Origin: Pseudomonas versuta | Lineage (GTDB): Bacteria > Pseudomonadota > Gammaproteobacteria > Pseudomonadales > Pseudomonadaceae | Direction of reading: 5' to 3' | Length of the DNA stretch: 64,000 bases | Assembly (NCBI RefSeq): GCF_001294575.1 | Contig: NZ_CP012676.1 | Location: 930,001-994,000 of the forward strand | In this document: positions 6,944 through 16,080 of the stretch, in pieces | Numbering within the stretch: the first letter of the stretch is position 1 | Layout: each line of letters begins with the position of its first letter | Notes under the pieces: generated by a model | Databases searched by the model: none | What the model was told of the DNA's origin: nothing | The model's input: only the letters and a program-made list of their open reading frames with translations | Made by a program: the position numbers and the translations under genes

Positions 6944-9103
6944 TCAATCCTTCTGCAATATGCCGCTGCCTGCCGTCACCACCTGTACGCTCAGGCGCGG
7001 TGTGGCCAGGTCCAGCCCGGCTTCGTCCAGATGGCGTTTGAGTGACAGGTTGAACGCCCGTGACACTTCCCACTGCTTGATCGGTGCAGTCTTGAAGCGG
7101 GCGCGCAGAATCGCGCTGCCTGACTCAAAGCTCTCGACCCCCTGGATTTCAAGTGGCGACCAGATGTTGCGGCGCTGCAGCGGATCTGTGCGCATCTTTT
7201 GCCCGACCTCGCGCATCAGTTTGATCGCGTCGTCGATTTCCATGTTGTAGGGGATCGCCACACGGAAGATCGCGTAGCCAAACTCACGGGAGTAGTTCTT
7301 GATGCTTTTGATTTCACTGAACGGAATCGTGTGCACGATGCCGTCGATGTCCCGCAGGCGCACGGTGCGAATCGTCAGGCCTTCAACCGTGCCCAGGTGC
7401 CCGCCGACATCCACGTAATCGTCGATGGCCAGCGAGTCCTCAATGATGATGAACAGCCCGGTAATCAAGTCGGCAACCAGTGACTGTGCACCGAAACCAA
7501 TGGCCAGACCGATCACGCCCGCACCGGCCAGCAGGGGGGTAACGTTCATGCCCATGTTGGCCAGGGCAACGATCAGGGCAATGATGAAAATCGCCGCAAA
7601 CAGGACGTTGCGAATCAGCGGCATCATGGTTTGCGCACGCGCATTGGCCAGGCCTTTGCGCGAGCGGGTCAAGGCGTGGTGGATCGCGGTGTCGGCGAGA
7701 ATCCAGATCAGCCAGGCAAACAGTAGCGTGCCGCCAAGGCCGAACAGCTTGACGCTGATCTCATGCCCGTCACCTTCGGTAAAACTGATCAGCGACAAGC
7801 CCCAGACCCGCAGCCCCAGCTCGATAAAGACCAGCCACACCACCAGGTGCGCCAGGGTATAGATGAAGCTTTTCAGACGCTCGGAATACAGCGCGTGGCG
7901 CTTGTGCCCGCGTTGCGGCCGTTGCGAATGACGTCGCACCAGCCCGTTGATGACCATGCACAACACCACCAGCACCGTACAGATCAGTGACTGACGTAAT
8001 GCGGTACTGGTATCGCCGGCCGAAAGAAACGTCGCGAACAGCGAGATGCCCACCAGAATCAGCGCCGCGATATACCAGTAAGTGCCGAGGATCTCGATGC
8101 TGTCGCTCAAGGCACGACGGGTCAGGCGGCGGGACAAGGGCTGGTTGCGGATCAAGTGGGCAATGGGCCGGCGGAAACGGATGATGAACAAGCCGGTGGA
8201 CAGTGCCGCCATCACATTGGCAAAAGTGGCCGCCGTGTGGGCCAGGTGCACGCCGAGGGTGGCGACCAGTCGCGGGTCGCTCAAGGCCTCGCCAAAGGCG
8301 GCGAAACTGCCGATCCACCACAGCGGGCGGAAGGCCTGGTGGCGCAGGATATGCAGGGCGCGATGGCGGTGTGGCCCGTCGAGCAACGAGAAGGCGATGA
8401 CGCAAATGGCCGAGAAGCAGGTACCGATCACTAGCGCGTAGGCCAGCACCATGGCCAGGTCTTTGCCCAGGGAGGACGGCAGGGCGTAACTGCCATACAC
8501 CGTGATCACCAGCGCCACCAGCCACGGTCCCAGTTTGCGCAGGGCAAAGCGCAGCATGTCGACAGCCTTGGGATGTTGCGGCAGCTCTTCGCTCAGGCCA
8601 AAGCGCAGACGTACGCGGTGGCTAACCCAGATCAGCAGCGCCGCCAGCAAGCTCCAGACCATGATGATCAAGGCGAAGGCAAAAATGATTGGCAGCCACT
8701 GACTGGCCGGCAACATCAGGGCAACCAGTTCGTCTTTGGCCTGGCCTATTTCCTTGGACCAGCGGTAGGTGGGGCTATCGGTGCCCGAGAACTGCTTCTC
8801 GAGGTCGGCCAGGGTGCTGCCGATCAGGCCCAGAACGCCGATTTCGGCTTCGGGCTGGGCCTTTTTGGTGGCGTCGCGCAGCTTTTTCAGGTCGGTCAGT
8901 AACTTGCTGCGCTGCTGGTCGTTTTCGAGGTTTTTGATCACCTCGTCCAGCGACTGGCCCAGCGGCTCTGTCGGTTGCGCCTGGGTTTTATCTGAATTGC
9001 CGAGCAGGCTGGTGATGCCGACAGCCTGTGCCGAAGTCATGGGCAGCAGGGTCAGCAAGCAAACAAGCAGGCAATAGGGCAGGGCGAAAAGACGAAGAAA
9101 CAC
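6944..9103 (-). CDS. MscS-family mechanosensitive channel (YbiO-like)
   Basis: A 719-residue inner-membrane protein. It starts with a GTG, followed by a signal peptide (MFLRLFALPYCLLVCLLTLL, cleavage near SAQA at 24-27), a periplasmic coil of about 100 residues and multiple membrane helices. The MscS pore and beta domain are clear: LLAGAGVIGLAIGFGAQSLV is the pore-lining helix, followed by VDVGGHLGTVEGLTIRTVRL and FSEIKSIKNYSREFGYAIF. Length and layout fit the E. coli YbiO class rather than small MscS (286) or MscK (about 1100). It protects the cell during osmotic downshift. It is transcribed alone. Confidence 0.85.
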   Translation of the reverse strand: MFLRLFALPYCLLVCLLTLLPMTSAQAVGITSLLGNSDKTQAQPTEPLGQSLDEVIKNLENDQQRSKLLTDLKKLRDATKKAQPEAEIGVLGLIGSTLADLEKQFSGTDSPTYRWSKEIGQAKDELVALMLPASQWLPIIFAFALIIMVWSLLAALLIWVSHRVRLRFGLSEELPQHPKAVDMLRFALRKLGPWLVALVITVYGSYALPSSLGKDLAMVLAYALVIGTCFSAICVIAFSLLDGPHRHRALHILRHQAFRPLWWIGSFAAFGEALSDPRLVATLGVHLAHTAATFANVMAALSTGLFIIRFRRPIAHLIRNQPLSRRLTRRALSDSIEILGTYWYIAALILVGISLFATFLSAGDTSTALRQSLICTVLVVLCMVINGLVRRHSQRPQRGHKRHALYSERLKSFIYTLAHLVVWLVFIELGLRVWGLSLISFTEGDGHEISVKLFGLGGTLLFAWLIWILADTAIHHALTRSRKGLANARAQTMMPLIRNVLFAAIFIIALIVALANMGMNVTPLLAGAGVIGLAIGFGAQSLVADLITGLFIIIEDSLAIDDYVDVGGHLGTVEGLTIRTVRLRDIDGIVHTIPFSEIKSIKNYSREFGYAIFRVAIPYNMEIDDAIKLMREVGQKMRTDPLQRRNIWSPLEIQGVESFESGSAILRARFKTAPIKQWEVSRAFNLSLKRHLDEAGLDLATPRLSVQVVTAGSGILQKD

Positions 9104-9202
9104 TGGGCAATCAACCTCGAGGGGAGCGGATTTGCCGAGTGTACGCTAGGGCCCGCAATCATTCATTTGTATAAATCAGTGATCGCGGTTCCTGCACAAA
9201 CG

Positions 9203-9394
9203 TCAGAGTGAGGATTCGTTCAGCTTGGCAACGATCTTGAAGATGATGGTGCCGAAAATCAGCAGCATGCCGCACCAGATCATCAATACGCCGACACCGC
9301 TGGGGCGGTCACGAAGGGTGAAGCCAATGGTCAGAAGCAACATGCCGCAGACAATCGGAATCATCATGGAGTGAAACGCTGACAGCTCAATCAT
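9203..9394 (-). CDS. Small two-helix membrane protein, unknown function
   Basis: A 63-residue protein with two hydrophobic stretches (MIPIVCGMLLLTIGFTL and GVLMIWCGMLLIFGTIIFKI) joined by the short basic turn RDRPSG. The chosen ATG starts at the first helix; a longer open frame upstream adds unlikely basic sequence, and the ribosome site is weak (TCAGG). It stands alone between the channel and a REP element. I do not recognise the family. Confidence 0.6.
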   Translation of the reverse strand: MIELSAFHSMMIPIVCGMLLLTIGFTLRDRPSGVGVLMIWCGMLLIFGTIIFKIVAKLNESSL

Positions 9395-9482
9395 GGGTAA
9401 TGACCTGAAGGAATTAATGCCCAACAGTCTAGGTCGCTTTCCCGGAAAGTGCGGTGACATGCATCAAAAATGAATCAACTGC

Positions 9483-9545
9483 CCCCGCAGGGCGAACTTG
9501 CTTGCGAGCCTTTAAGATCTCGCGAGCAAACTCGCTCCTACGGGG
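9483..9545. repeat. REPIN
   Basis: GCAGGGCGAACTTGCTTGCG faces CTCGCGAGCAAACTCGCTCC around a short AAGATCT-containing loop. It sits between a small membrane protein gene and the end of the aminopeptidase gene. Confidence 0.8.
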
Positions 9546-9551
9546 CACCTC

Positions 9552-10841
9552 TTATGGCAGTTCGTTGCTGGCGTAGAACGCGCTCAGCACCTTGACCAGG
9601 TGCGCCAGGTCATGGCTGCCTGCCAGTTCGCGGATGGAGTGCATGGCGAACGTCGGCAGGCCGATGTCCACAGTGCGAACACCCAAATGGCTGGCGGTGA
9701 TCGGGCCAATGGTGGAGCCACAACCCATGTCGCTGCGCACGACAAAACTCTGTACCGGCACTTCTTCAGCCATGCACAGATGACGGAAGAACCCGGCCGT
9801 TTCGCTGTTGGTGGCGTAGCGCTGGTTGCTGTTGACCTTGATCACGGGGCCGGCATTGAGTTTCGGACCGTGATTGGCGTCGTGTTTGTCTGCGTAGTTA
9901 GGGTGTACGCCGTGGGCGTTGTCAGCCGAAACCAGCAGCGACTTCTGAATGGTGCGTACGTACTCGTCACCTTCAGGTAGCAGGCGCTGCAGGATTTGCT
10001 CCAGCATCGGGCCGTCGGCGCCGCAGGCCGAGCACGAGCCGACTTCTTCGTGGTCGTTGGCCACAAACAGGCAGCTTTCTTCGGTTTCGGTGTTGAGCAG
10101 GGCCTGCAGTCCGGCATAGCAGGACAACAGGTTGTCGAGGCGCGCACCGGCAATGAAGTCGCCGTTGAGGCCGATGACGGCAGCGCTTTGGGTGTCGTAG
10201 AAGCTAAGCTCGTAATCCAGTACCACGTCAGCGTTGAGGCCGTGTTCGCGGGCCAGCTGATCAGTGAGCAGGGCGCGGAAGTCTACGCGCTCATCACCTG
10301 CGACCTGGGCCAGGATCGGCGGCAGTTCGGTCTGCGGGTTGATCGCCCAGCCTTCGTTGGCCGTGCGATTAAGGTGGATGGCCAGGTTGGGGATGGTGGC
10401 GATAGGTGCCCGAAAGTCGATCAGCTGGCTTTCGACCTTGCCATCGCGGCGGAAGGTCACCCGGCCGGCCAAAGACAGGTCGCGGTCGAACCAGGGGGCC
10501 AGCAGGGCGCCACCGTAGACTTCGACGCCCAGTTGCCAGAAACCCTGACGTTGCAATTCCGGCTGTGGCTTGACCCGCAGGCACGGGCTGTCTGTATGTG
10601 CACCCACCATGCGAATGCCGCCCAGCAGGGGCGAGTGGCGACCCAGCTTGAAGGCAACAATGGAAGAGTCATTGCGGGTGACGTAATAGCGACCGTTGGC
10701 TTCGGTGAACCAGGTCTCGCGTTCGTCGAGGCGCTGAAAACCGGCGGCCTCCAGACGCTGGACAAGACTGGCAGTGGCATGGAACGGGGTAGGGGAGGCC
10801 TTCAGAAAGTCGATCAGGCCTTGGTTCAACTCTTCGCGCAT
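9552..10841 (-). CDS. apeB: M18 family aminopeptidase 2
   Basis: A 429-residue cytosolic zinc aminopeptidase. The M18 metal ligands are visible in [13 protein letters not shown] (about residue 81), [10 protein letters not shown] and [20 protein letters not shown], and the C-terminus carries [11 protein letters not shown] and a final [11 protein letters not shown] histidine ligand. Length fits the family (about 430). It removes N-terminal residues during peptide turnover. It is followed by a REP and the channel region and is probably transcribed alone. P. aeruginosa has its counterpart next to rluA in the same order. Confidence 0.92.
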   Translation of the reverse strand: MREELNQGLIDFLKASPTPFHATASLVQRLEAAGFQRLDERETWFTEANGRYYVTRNDSSIVAFKLGRHSPLLGGIRMVGAHTDSPCLRVKPQPELQRQGFWQLGVEVYGGALLAPWFDRDLSLAGRVTFRRDGKVESQLIDFRAPIATIPNLAIHLNRTANEGWAINPQTELPPILAQVAGDERVDFRALLTDQLAREHGLNADVVLDYELSFYDTQSAAVIGLNGDFIAGARLDNLLSCYAGLQALLNTETEESCLFVANDHEEVGSCSACGADGPMLEQILQRLLPEGDEYVRTIQKSLLVSADNAHGVHPNYADKHDANHGPKLNAGPVIKVNSNQRYATNSETAGFFRHLCMAEEVPVQSFVVRSDMGCGSTIGPITASHLGVRTVDIGLPTFAMHSIRELAGSHDLAHLVKVLSAFYASNELP

Positions 10842-10925
10842 AAGTTACTCCAGACAGCAAGGCCGCGAGTTTAGCGCATTGATCGCAAGAATTGTTGAGG
10901 TGTAAGAGCGTGGCCCGGGGCTCTT

Positions 10926-11008
10926 TGGGAGCTGGCTTGGGTTCGATGGCATTACCTTGTTTTCTGATAGGCCATGCCGTCTGAATCGCTGGCAAGCCAG
11001 CTCCCACA
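10926..11008. repeat. REPIN before aminopeptidase gene
   Basis: TTGGGAGCTGGCTTGGGTTC pairs with TCGCTGGCAAGCCAGCTCCC. The centre is degenerate. Together with the next single REP it fills the gap between rluA and the aminopeptidase gene. Confidence 0.8.
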
Positions 11009-11042
11009 ATGAGTTGTCTTTGATCTCGGGCCAGCACAAAAC

Positions 11043-11067
11043 CTGTGGGAGCCGGCTTGCCGACGAT
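11043..11067 (+). repeat. Single REP copy
   Basis: CTGTGGGAGCCGGCTTGCCG is one REP half without a clear partner beyond the REPIN next to it. It lies just after the rluA stop. Confidence 0.7.
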
Positions 11068-11078
11068 TGCATCCTCTA

Positions 11079-11714
11079 TCAGAAAGGTGCCGGGCACTCA
11101 AAACGCAGACGCTCGCCCGTTTGCGGGTGGGTAAAGCTGAGCATGCTTGCGTGCAGGCAAAGGCGCGGCCAGGCAGCCAGCGCCTGAGGATGTGCGTACA
11201 GGCCATCTCCCAACAGCGGGTGGCCGATAGACAACATGTGCACGCGTAACTGGTGCGAACGCCCGGTGATCGGCGTCAGTTCAACCCGGCAGTAATCGCC
11301 GCAGCGCTCCAGCACTTTCCAGAAGGTCAGGGCGTTTTTGCCGAACTCGTGGTCGACCACATGCCGAGGCTTGGTCGGCGGGTCGTACCGCAGTGGCAAG
11401 TCAATACTGCCGCTGTCCAGTTCGGGCTGACCCCAGGCCAGTGCGGTGTAAGCCTTTTCGGTTTCGCGGTCATGAAACTGTCGTGACAACTCGCGGTGAG
11501 TATCGGCATCACGGGCCAGCAGAATGATCCCGGAGGTTTCCCAGTCCAGGCGATGGACGATACGCGCCTCGGGATAGCCGTTCTCTTGCAGGCGGGTAAT
11601 CAGGCAATCCTTGTTGTCTTCAGCCCGGCCCGGCACTGAGAGCAGCAGCGTCGGCTTGTTAACGACCAGAACGCCGGCGTCCTGATGGATGATGTGGATG
11701 TTCGACAACGGCAT
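11079..11714 (-). CDS. rluA: rRNA/tRNA pseudouridine synthase A
   Basis: A 211-residue pseudouridine synthase. The catalytic motif HRLDWETSG (about residues 54-62) contains the active aspartate; GRSHQLRVHM and IGHPLLGDGLY are the later conserved blocks. In E. coli the family enzyme modifies 23S rRNA position 746 and tRNA position 32. There is no S4 domain, as expected for RluA. Length agrees. It lies just after minE on the same strand, separated by a strong hairpin, in the usual Pseudomonas order. Confidence 0.9.
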   Translation of the reverse strand: MPLSNIHIIHQDAGVLVVNKPTLLLSVPGRAEDNKDCLITRLQENGYPEARIVHRLDWETSGIILLARDADTHRELSRQFHDRETEKAYTALAWGQPELDSGSIDLPLRYDPPTKPRHVVDHEFGKNALTFWKVLERCGDYCRVELTPITGRSHQLRVHMLSIGHPLLGDGLYAHPQALAAWPRLCLHASMLSFTHPQTGERLRFECPAPF

Positions 11715-11739
11715 TAAAACAGCCTCTTAACAAACGCCA

Positions 11740-11787
11740 ACGGCGAGCTGGATGTTTCCCTTTGTAGAGAAACATCCAGCTCGCCGT
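11740..11787 (-). terminator. Strong hairpin between minE and rluA
   Basis: A perfect 19-base stem (ACGGCGAGCTGGATGTTTC on the left arm) closes a ten-base loop. Only a weak T-rich tract follows on the minus strand, so it may reduce rather than stop read-through into rluA, or protect the min mRNA. Confidence 0.7.
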
Positions 11788-11804
11788 GGTTTCAGCCGGA
11801 TTGA

Positions 11805-12059
11805 TTAACGATCTGGCAGCGTGATGTTGAGTTCCAGAATCGAGCAGCTGCCCTGGTTTTCCAGCGCAACTTGTACTTGATCGGATTCGATATTGACGTA
11901 CTTGCGGATTACTTCCACCAGCTCTTTTTGCAAAGCAGGCAAGTAGTCCGGGGTGCTGCGTTGGCCGCGTTCGTGCGCCACGATGATCTGTAGACGCTCT
12001 TTCGCGACCGACGCGGTACTTACCTTTTTGTTGGCACGAAAGAAGTCAAAAATATTCAT
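11805..12059 (-). CDS. minE: Cell division topological specificity factor
   Basis: An 84-residue protein. MNIFDFF is the N-terminal membrane-targeting segment, [13 protein letters not shown] (about residues 19-31) is the helix that contacts MinD, and the rest is the dimerising topological-specificity domain. It stimulates MinD ATPase and drives the pole-to-pole oscillation that keeps the division site at mid-cell. The gene starts three bases after the minD stop and is clearly co-transcribed. Confidence 0.97.
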   Translation of the reverse strand: MNIFDFFRANKKVSTASVAKERLQIIVAHERGQRSTPDYLPALQKELVEVIRKYVNIESDQVQVALENQGSCSILELNITLPDR

Positions 12060-12062
12060 TGC

Positions 12063-12875
12063 TTAGTTGCCTCCAAACAGGCGCTCGAAGAATCCCTTCT
12101 TCTGTGCATCGAGGAACCGATGCTCCACGGTTTTGCCCAGCAAGCGATCAACAGCATCGCTGTAGGCCTGACCGGCGTCACTCTGATCGTCGAGGATCAC
12201 GGGCACACCCTGGTTGGATGCCTTGAGTACGGCCTGGGATTCAGGAATGACACCCAGCAGGGCCACGGCCAGAATTTCTTTAACGTCTTCAACACCGAGC
12301 ATTTCGCCTTTGCTTACGCGCTCAGGGTTGTAGCGGGTCAGCAGCAGGTGTTCCTTGATCGGCTCTTCGCCCAGTTCGGCGCGGCGCGATTTGCTTGCCA
12401 GAAGGCCCAGCATACGGTCGGAGTCACGTACCGAGGAGACTTCCGGGTTGGTCACGACAATCGCTTCATCGGCGAAGTACATGGCCAGGTGGGCGCCGGT
12501 TTCGATACCTGCCGGGGAGTCGCAGACCACGAATTCGAAGGTCTCCTTGAGTTCCATCAGAACTTTTTCGACGCCTTCCTTGGTCAGGGCATCCTTGTCA
12601 CGTGTCTGGCTGGCGGCCAGTACGTACAGGTTTTCCAGACGCTTGTCCTTGATCAGGGCCTGCTGCAGATTGGCTTCGCCGTTGACTACGTTAACGAAGT
12701 CATAAACCACGCGGCGCTCACAACCCATGATCAGGTCGAGGTTACGCAGGCCAACGTCGAAGTCGACGATCACTGTTTTGTGGCCGCGCAGAGCGAGGCC
12801 GGTACCGATAGCGGCGCTGGTGGTGGTCTTACCCACACCACCCTTGCCGGATGTAACCACTAGAATCTTGGCCAA
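12063..12875 (-). CDS. minD: Septum site-determining ATPase
   Basis: A 270-residue P-loop ATPase. The deviant Walker A is GKGGVGKTT (residues 10-18), Walker B is FVVCDSPAGIE, and the C-terminal KGFFERLFGGN is the amphipathic membrane anchor. It recruits MinC to the membrane and is released by MinE. minE follows after three bases; minC lies upstream with about 200 bases between, enough for an extra promoter. Confidence 0.97.
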   Translation of the reverse strand: MAKILVVTSGKGGVGKTTTSAAIGTGLALRGHKTVIVDFDVGLRNLDLIMGCERRVVYDFVNVVNGEANLQQALIKDKRLENLYVLAASQTRDKDALTKEGVEKVLMELKETFEFVVCDSPAGIETGAHLAMYFADEAIVVTNPEVSSVRDSDRMLGLLASKSRRAELGEEPIKEHLLLTRYNPERVSKGEMLGVEDVKEILAVALLGVIPESQAVLKASNQGVPVILDDQSDAGQAYSDAVDRLLGKTVEHRFLDAQKKGFFERLFGGN

Positions 12876-13075
12876 GGTGTTTCACCCCTAAGGAAAAAGG
12901 ACTTTTTAGCCCCTGAATAACATCTCTATAAACGACGGCAGGTGAACAGCCCTGGTGGGTCATCTTTGCAGGTCCGGCTTACACAACATAAGCACAGTCT
13001 GAGTATTGATTTCCTACAAGGTTGAATCTTTATCCCTACGCTTTGGAGATGGTTGGAAAATGGCGAGAGTATCCG

Positions 13076-13813
13076 TTAAAGACGGGTGATGTTCAACATG
13101 TCACTTGACAGACTGATTTGCACCCCAGAGCCCCACAAGGGGTCGCGACGCAGATCTTCAGAAACCTTGTACTTGCCGGCAATGGACACGAGTTCGGCAC
13201 TCAATTGCTGGCAAAAAATCCGTGCCTTGGTGTTGCCTTTATGTCCGGCCAGCGCACGACCGCGCATTGGCCCGTAAACATGGATGTTGCCATCGGCCAT
13301 AAGTTCCGCACCGGGGCTGACGGAGGCGATCACCACCAGGTCGCAGCCTTCTGCGTACACGGTCTGCCCCCCGCGTACCGGGCTGGTGATAATTTTGGTC
13401 GGCTTGATCACTGGCTCAGGCGGTTTTTCGGGTTTTTTCGGCTCTACGGCTTCTACCGGTTCGATCGGTCGTTCGCGGGCGCCAGAGGGCGGAAGTACTG
13501 GCAGATCGATGGCGATGGCGGCGGCAATGTCTTCGATGCGGTTGGCCCGAATGGCCAGAGTGCGAAGGCCATGCTGGCGGCAAACGCGCATCAGCCCGGG
13601 CAAATCGATCGCGCCCTCACCGGCGGGCAGCTTGTCCAGCGCCAGCACCAGTGGTGTGTTGCTGAAAAAATTCGGCGCTTGAGCCACTTTGGCGGCCAGT
13701 TGGCGGTCAAGGGCTTGAAGGTTGTTTTTGGCCAGTTCCAGCACCGTAATGGCGAGCATACTGCCCTTTAGCTGGAACACAGGGGCTTGGTCTAGCGATT
13801 CGGTTGGGCTCAT
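13076..13813 (-). CDS. minC: Septum formation inhibitor
   Basis: A 245-residue inhibitor of FtsZ assembly. The N-terminal domain ([20 protein letters not shown]) binds FtsZ, a Pro/Glu/Lys-rich linker follows, and the C-terminal beta-helix ([20 protein letters not shown], then [19 protein letters not shown]) binds MinD. The ATG at MSPTESLDQ matches the start of P. aeruginosa MinC as I remember it; a GTG eight codons earlier is open but no ribosome site is clear for either. It is divergent from the acyltransferase gene. Confidence 0.94.
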   Translation of the reverse strand: MSPTESLDQAPVFQLKGSMLAITVLELAKNNLQALDRQLAAKVAQAPNFFSNTPLVLALDKLPAGEGAIDLPGLMRVCRQHGLRTLAIRANRIEDIAAAIAIDLPVLPPSGARERPIEPVEAVEPKKPEKPPEPVIKPTKIITSPVRGGQTVYAEGCDLVVIASVSPGAELMADGNIHVYGPMRGRALAGHKGNTKARIFCQQLSAELVSIAGKYKVSEDLRRDPLWGSGVQISLSSDMLNITRL

Positions 13814-13932
13814 GGTCTGTTTAACGCGGCTTGTCACTTAAAGTGCTGAGACTTATAGCGAGATCGTCCGCGGGCCGCAAGCGGGGTCGAACGATGTAGA
13901 ATGGCCGGCCATGTGACTGTCCGGAATCATTA

Positions 13933-14865
13933 ATGGATCGCCCGCGTTTTCGTGCTGCTTTTTTTCATCCGCGTTTTTGGCTGCTGTGGCTAGGTTTAGG
14001 CCTGCTGTGGCTGGTCGTCCAACTGCCTTATAAAGCCCAATTGTGTATCGGTCGCGTGCTCGGAGCCTTGATGTATCGGGTGGCCGGCGATCGTCGACGC
14101 ATTGCGGCGCGCAACCTCGAGCTGTGTTTCCCTGAAAAGTCCGGTGCCGAGCGCGAGCAATTGCTCAAAGACAACTTCGCCTCAACCGGTATCGCCTTCT
14201 TTGAAATGGCCATGAGCTGGTGGTGGTCCAAGCCGCGTCTGGCCAGGCTGGCACATATTGAAGGGCTGGAGCACCTCAAGCAGGCGCAACGTGAAGGCAA
14301 GGGCGTTATTTTAATGGCCTTCCACTTCACGACCCTGGAAATTGGTGCCGCCTTGCTTGGCCAGCAACACACCATTGACGGCATGTACCGCGAGCACAAC
14401 AACCCGCTGTTCGATTTTATCCAGCGTCGCGGCCGTGAGCGTCATAACGTCGATTCGCTGGCTGTGGAGCGCGATGATGTACGCGGGATGCTCAAGCTGC
14501 TGCGCTCAGGACGGGCCATCTGGTACGCGCCTGACCAGGACTACGGCGCCAGGCAAAGTATTTTTGTGCCGCTGTTCGGGATTGAGGCCGCGACGGTGAC
14601 CGCTACCAGCAAGTTCGCCAGGCTGGGCAAAGCGCAGGTTGTGCCCTTTACTCAGCAGAGACTGGCGGATGGCAGTGGTTACAAACTGGTGATTCATCCG
14701 CCCCTGAGCAATTTCCCCGGAGAAAGCGATGAGGTTGACTGCCTGCGAATCAATCAATGGGTCGAGCGAGCGATACGCGAATGCCCGGAACAATACCTGT
14801 GGGCCCATCGACGTTTCAAAACCCGTCCGCCGGGTGAGCCCAAGCTCTACGACAAGCGCCGTTGA
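13933..14865 (+). CDS. Lipid A late acyltransferase (LpxL/HtrB type)
   Basis: A 310-residue inner-membrane enzyme that transfers a secondary acyl chain (laurate in relatives) from acyl-ACP to the lipid A precursor. One N-terminal helix (FWLLWLGLGLLWLVVQLPYK) anchors it. The catalytic H-x4-E motif is HFTTLE with His131 and Glu136, and RRRIAARNLELCFPEKS is the usual upstream block. Pseudomonas has more than one paralogue, so lpxL1/L2 cannot be told here. The patatin-like gene follows 27 bases downstream in the same frame, so the two are probably co-transcribed. Confidence 0.9.
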   Translation: MDRPRFRAAFFHPRFWLLWLGLGLLWLVVQLPYKAQLCIGRVLGALMYRVAGDRRRIAARNLELCFPEKSGAEREQLLKDNFASTGIAFFEMAMSWWWSKPRLARLAHIEGLEHLKQAQREGKGVILMAFHFTTLEIGAALLGQQHTIDGMYREHNNPLFDFIQRRGRERHNVDSLAVERDDVRGMLKLLRSGRAIWYAPDQDYGARQSIFVPLFGIEAATVTATSKFARLGKAQVVPFTQQRLADGSGYKLVIHPPLSNFPGESDEVDCLRINQWVERAIRECPEQYLWAHRRFKTRPPGEPKLYDKRR

Positions 14866-14892
14866 GCCTGTCTGTGGCAAGGTCGAGCTGCC

Positions 14893-16035
14893 TTGAGGCA
14901 GGTGGCGCCGGTTACGGGCCTCATCCTGTCCGGTGGCGGTGCGCGGGCGGCCTATCAGGTCGGTGTCCTGGGGGCTATTGCCGAGTTGCTGCCAGCAGGC
15001 GCCGCTAACCCGTTCCCGGTCATTGTCGGCACCTCGGCCGGGGCAATAAATGCGGTCAGTCTGGCGAGCCGGGCGATGGATTTTGCCAGGGCAGTCGAAC
15101 ACCTGACTGAGTTCTGGCAAGGCTTCGAAAGCCATCTGGTGTTGCGCAGCGACTGGCCGGGTGTCATCCATCAGGCTTCACGCTTTTTGAGTCACAGCTT
15201 GCTCGGGCTGGGCTCACATGTCCCCGTGGCCTTGCTTAACAGTTCGCCATTACGCAATTTACTTGCCGATAAAATCAATTTTTCCGGGATTGATCAGGCA
15301 ATTGCCGAGCAACGGCTGCGCGCTGTGGCGGTGACTGCCTTTGGTTACTCCACAGGCCAGGCGGTGACTTTTTATCAAGGACAGGTGGCAATCGAAGGCT
15401 GGTTGCGCCACCGGCGCATAGGTGTGCCCGCGTCATTGACGGTCGAACATTTGCTGGCCAGCTCTGCGATCCCGCTGTTGTTTGCTCCGGTCAAGGTGGG
15501 GCAGGAGTACTTTGGCGACGGTGCGGTCCGTCAGCCGGCTCCCATTAGCCCCGCGCTGCATCTGGGGGCCAATCGGGTATTGGTGGTGGGCGTGAGCGGC
15601 AATCCCCGCGGGCCTGACCTGCGTGTCGTGCAACAGGACAACAACGCTCAACAACCCACGCTGGCACAGATTGGCGGGCACATGCTCAACAGTACGTTTA
15701 TTGACAGTCTGGAGAGTGACATTGAACTGCTCGAGCGCATGAACCACTTTGCCCGCTTGTTGCCGCATCAATCTGACAATCTGGGCTTGGCACCGGTAGA
15801 GGTGCTGATCATCGCCCCGAGTCAGCCGATCGACGAAATAGCTGCCCGTCACCGGCATGAATTGCCTTCGGCGCTGCGCATGTTTTTGCGCGGTCCGGGT
15901 GCAACCAAGACCAGCGGAGCAGGGGTGCTCAGCTATCTGTTGTTTGAATCAGGCTATTGTCGGGAATTGATCGAACTAGGGAGGCGTGATGCGATGGCTA
16001 AACGCGAAGTGTTATCCCGGTTTCTGGGCGTTTAG
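14893..16035 (+). CDS. Patatin-like phospholipase
   Basis: A 380-residue lipid acyl hydrolase. The oxyanion loop SGGGAR (residues 13-18), the nucleophile motif GTSAG (Ser48) and the dyad aspartate in GDGAVRQ near the middle are all present. No signal peptide, so probably cytosolic or peripherally bound. The start is a TTG after a weak AAGG site; a GTG three codons later is the alternative and there is no ATG. It sits directly behind the lipid A acyltransferase gene, which suggests a role in membrane lipid turnover. Confidence 0.85.
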   Translation: MRQVAPVTGLILSGGGARAAYQVGVLGAIAELLPAGAANPFPVIVGTSAGAINAVSLASRAMDFARAVEHLTEFWQGFESHLVLRSDWPGVIHQASRFLSHSLLGLGSHVPVALLNSSPLRNLLADKINFSGIDQAIAEQRLRAVAVTAFGYSTGQAVTFYQGQVAIEGWLRHRRIGVPASLTVEHLLASSAIPLLFAPVKVGQEYFGDGAVRQPAPISPALHLGANRVLVVGVSGNPRGPDLRVVQQDNNAQQPTLAQIGGHMLNSTFIDSLESDIELLERMNHFARLLPHQSDNLGLAPVEVLIIAPSQPIDEIAARHRHELPSALRMFLRGPGATKTSGAGVLSYLLFESGYCRELIELGRRDAMAKREVLSRFLGV

Positions 16036-16044
16036 CGGTGCAGG

Positions 16045-16068
16045 CAGGGCTGCCTGCGGGCAGCCCTG
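16045..16068. terminator. Hairpin between convergent genes
   Basis: CAGGGCTGCC and GGCAGCCCTG form a ten-base-pair stem with a four-base loop between the patatin and MlaA-like stops. There is no U-tract, so it is a probable bidirectional stop or stabiliser only. Confidence 0.5.
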
Positions 16069-16080
16069 TGAGCATCCGGA

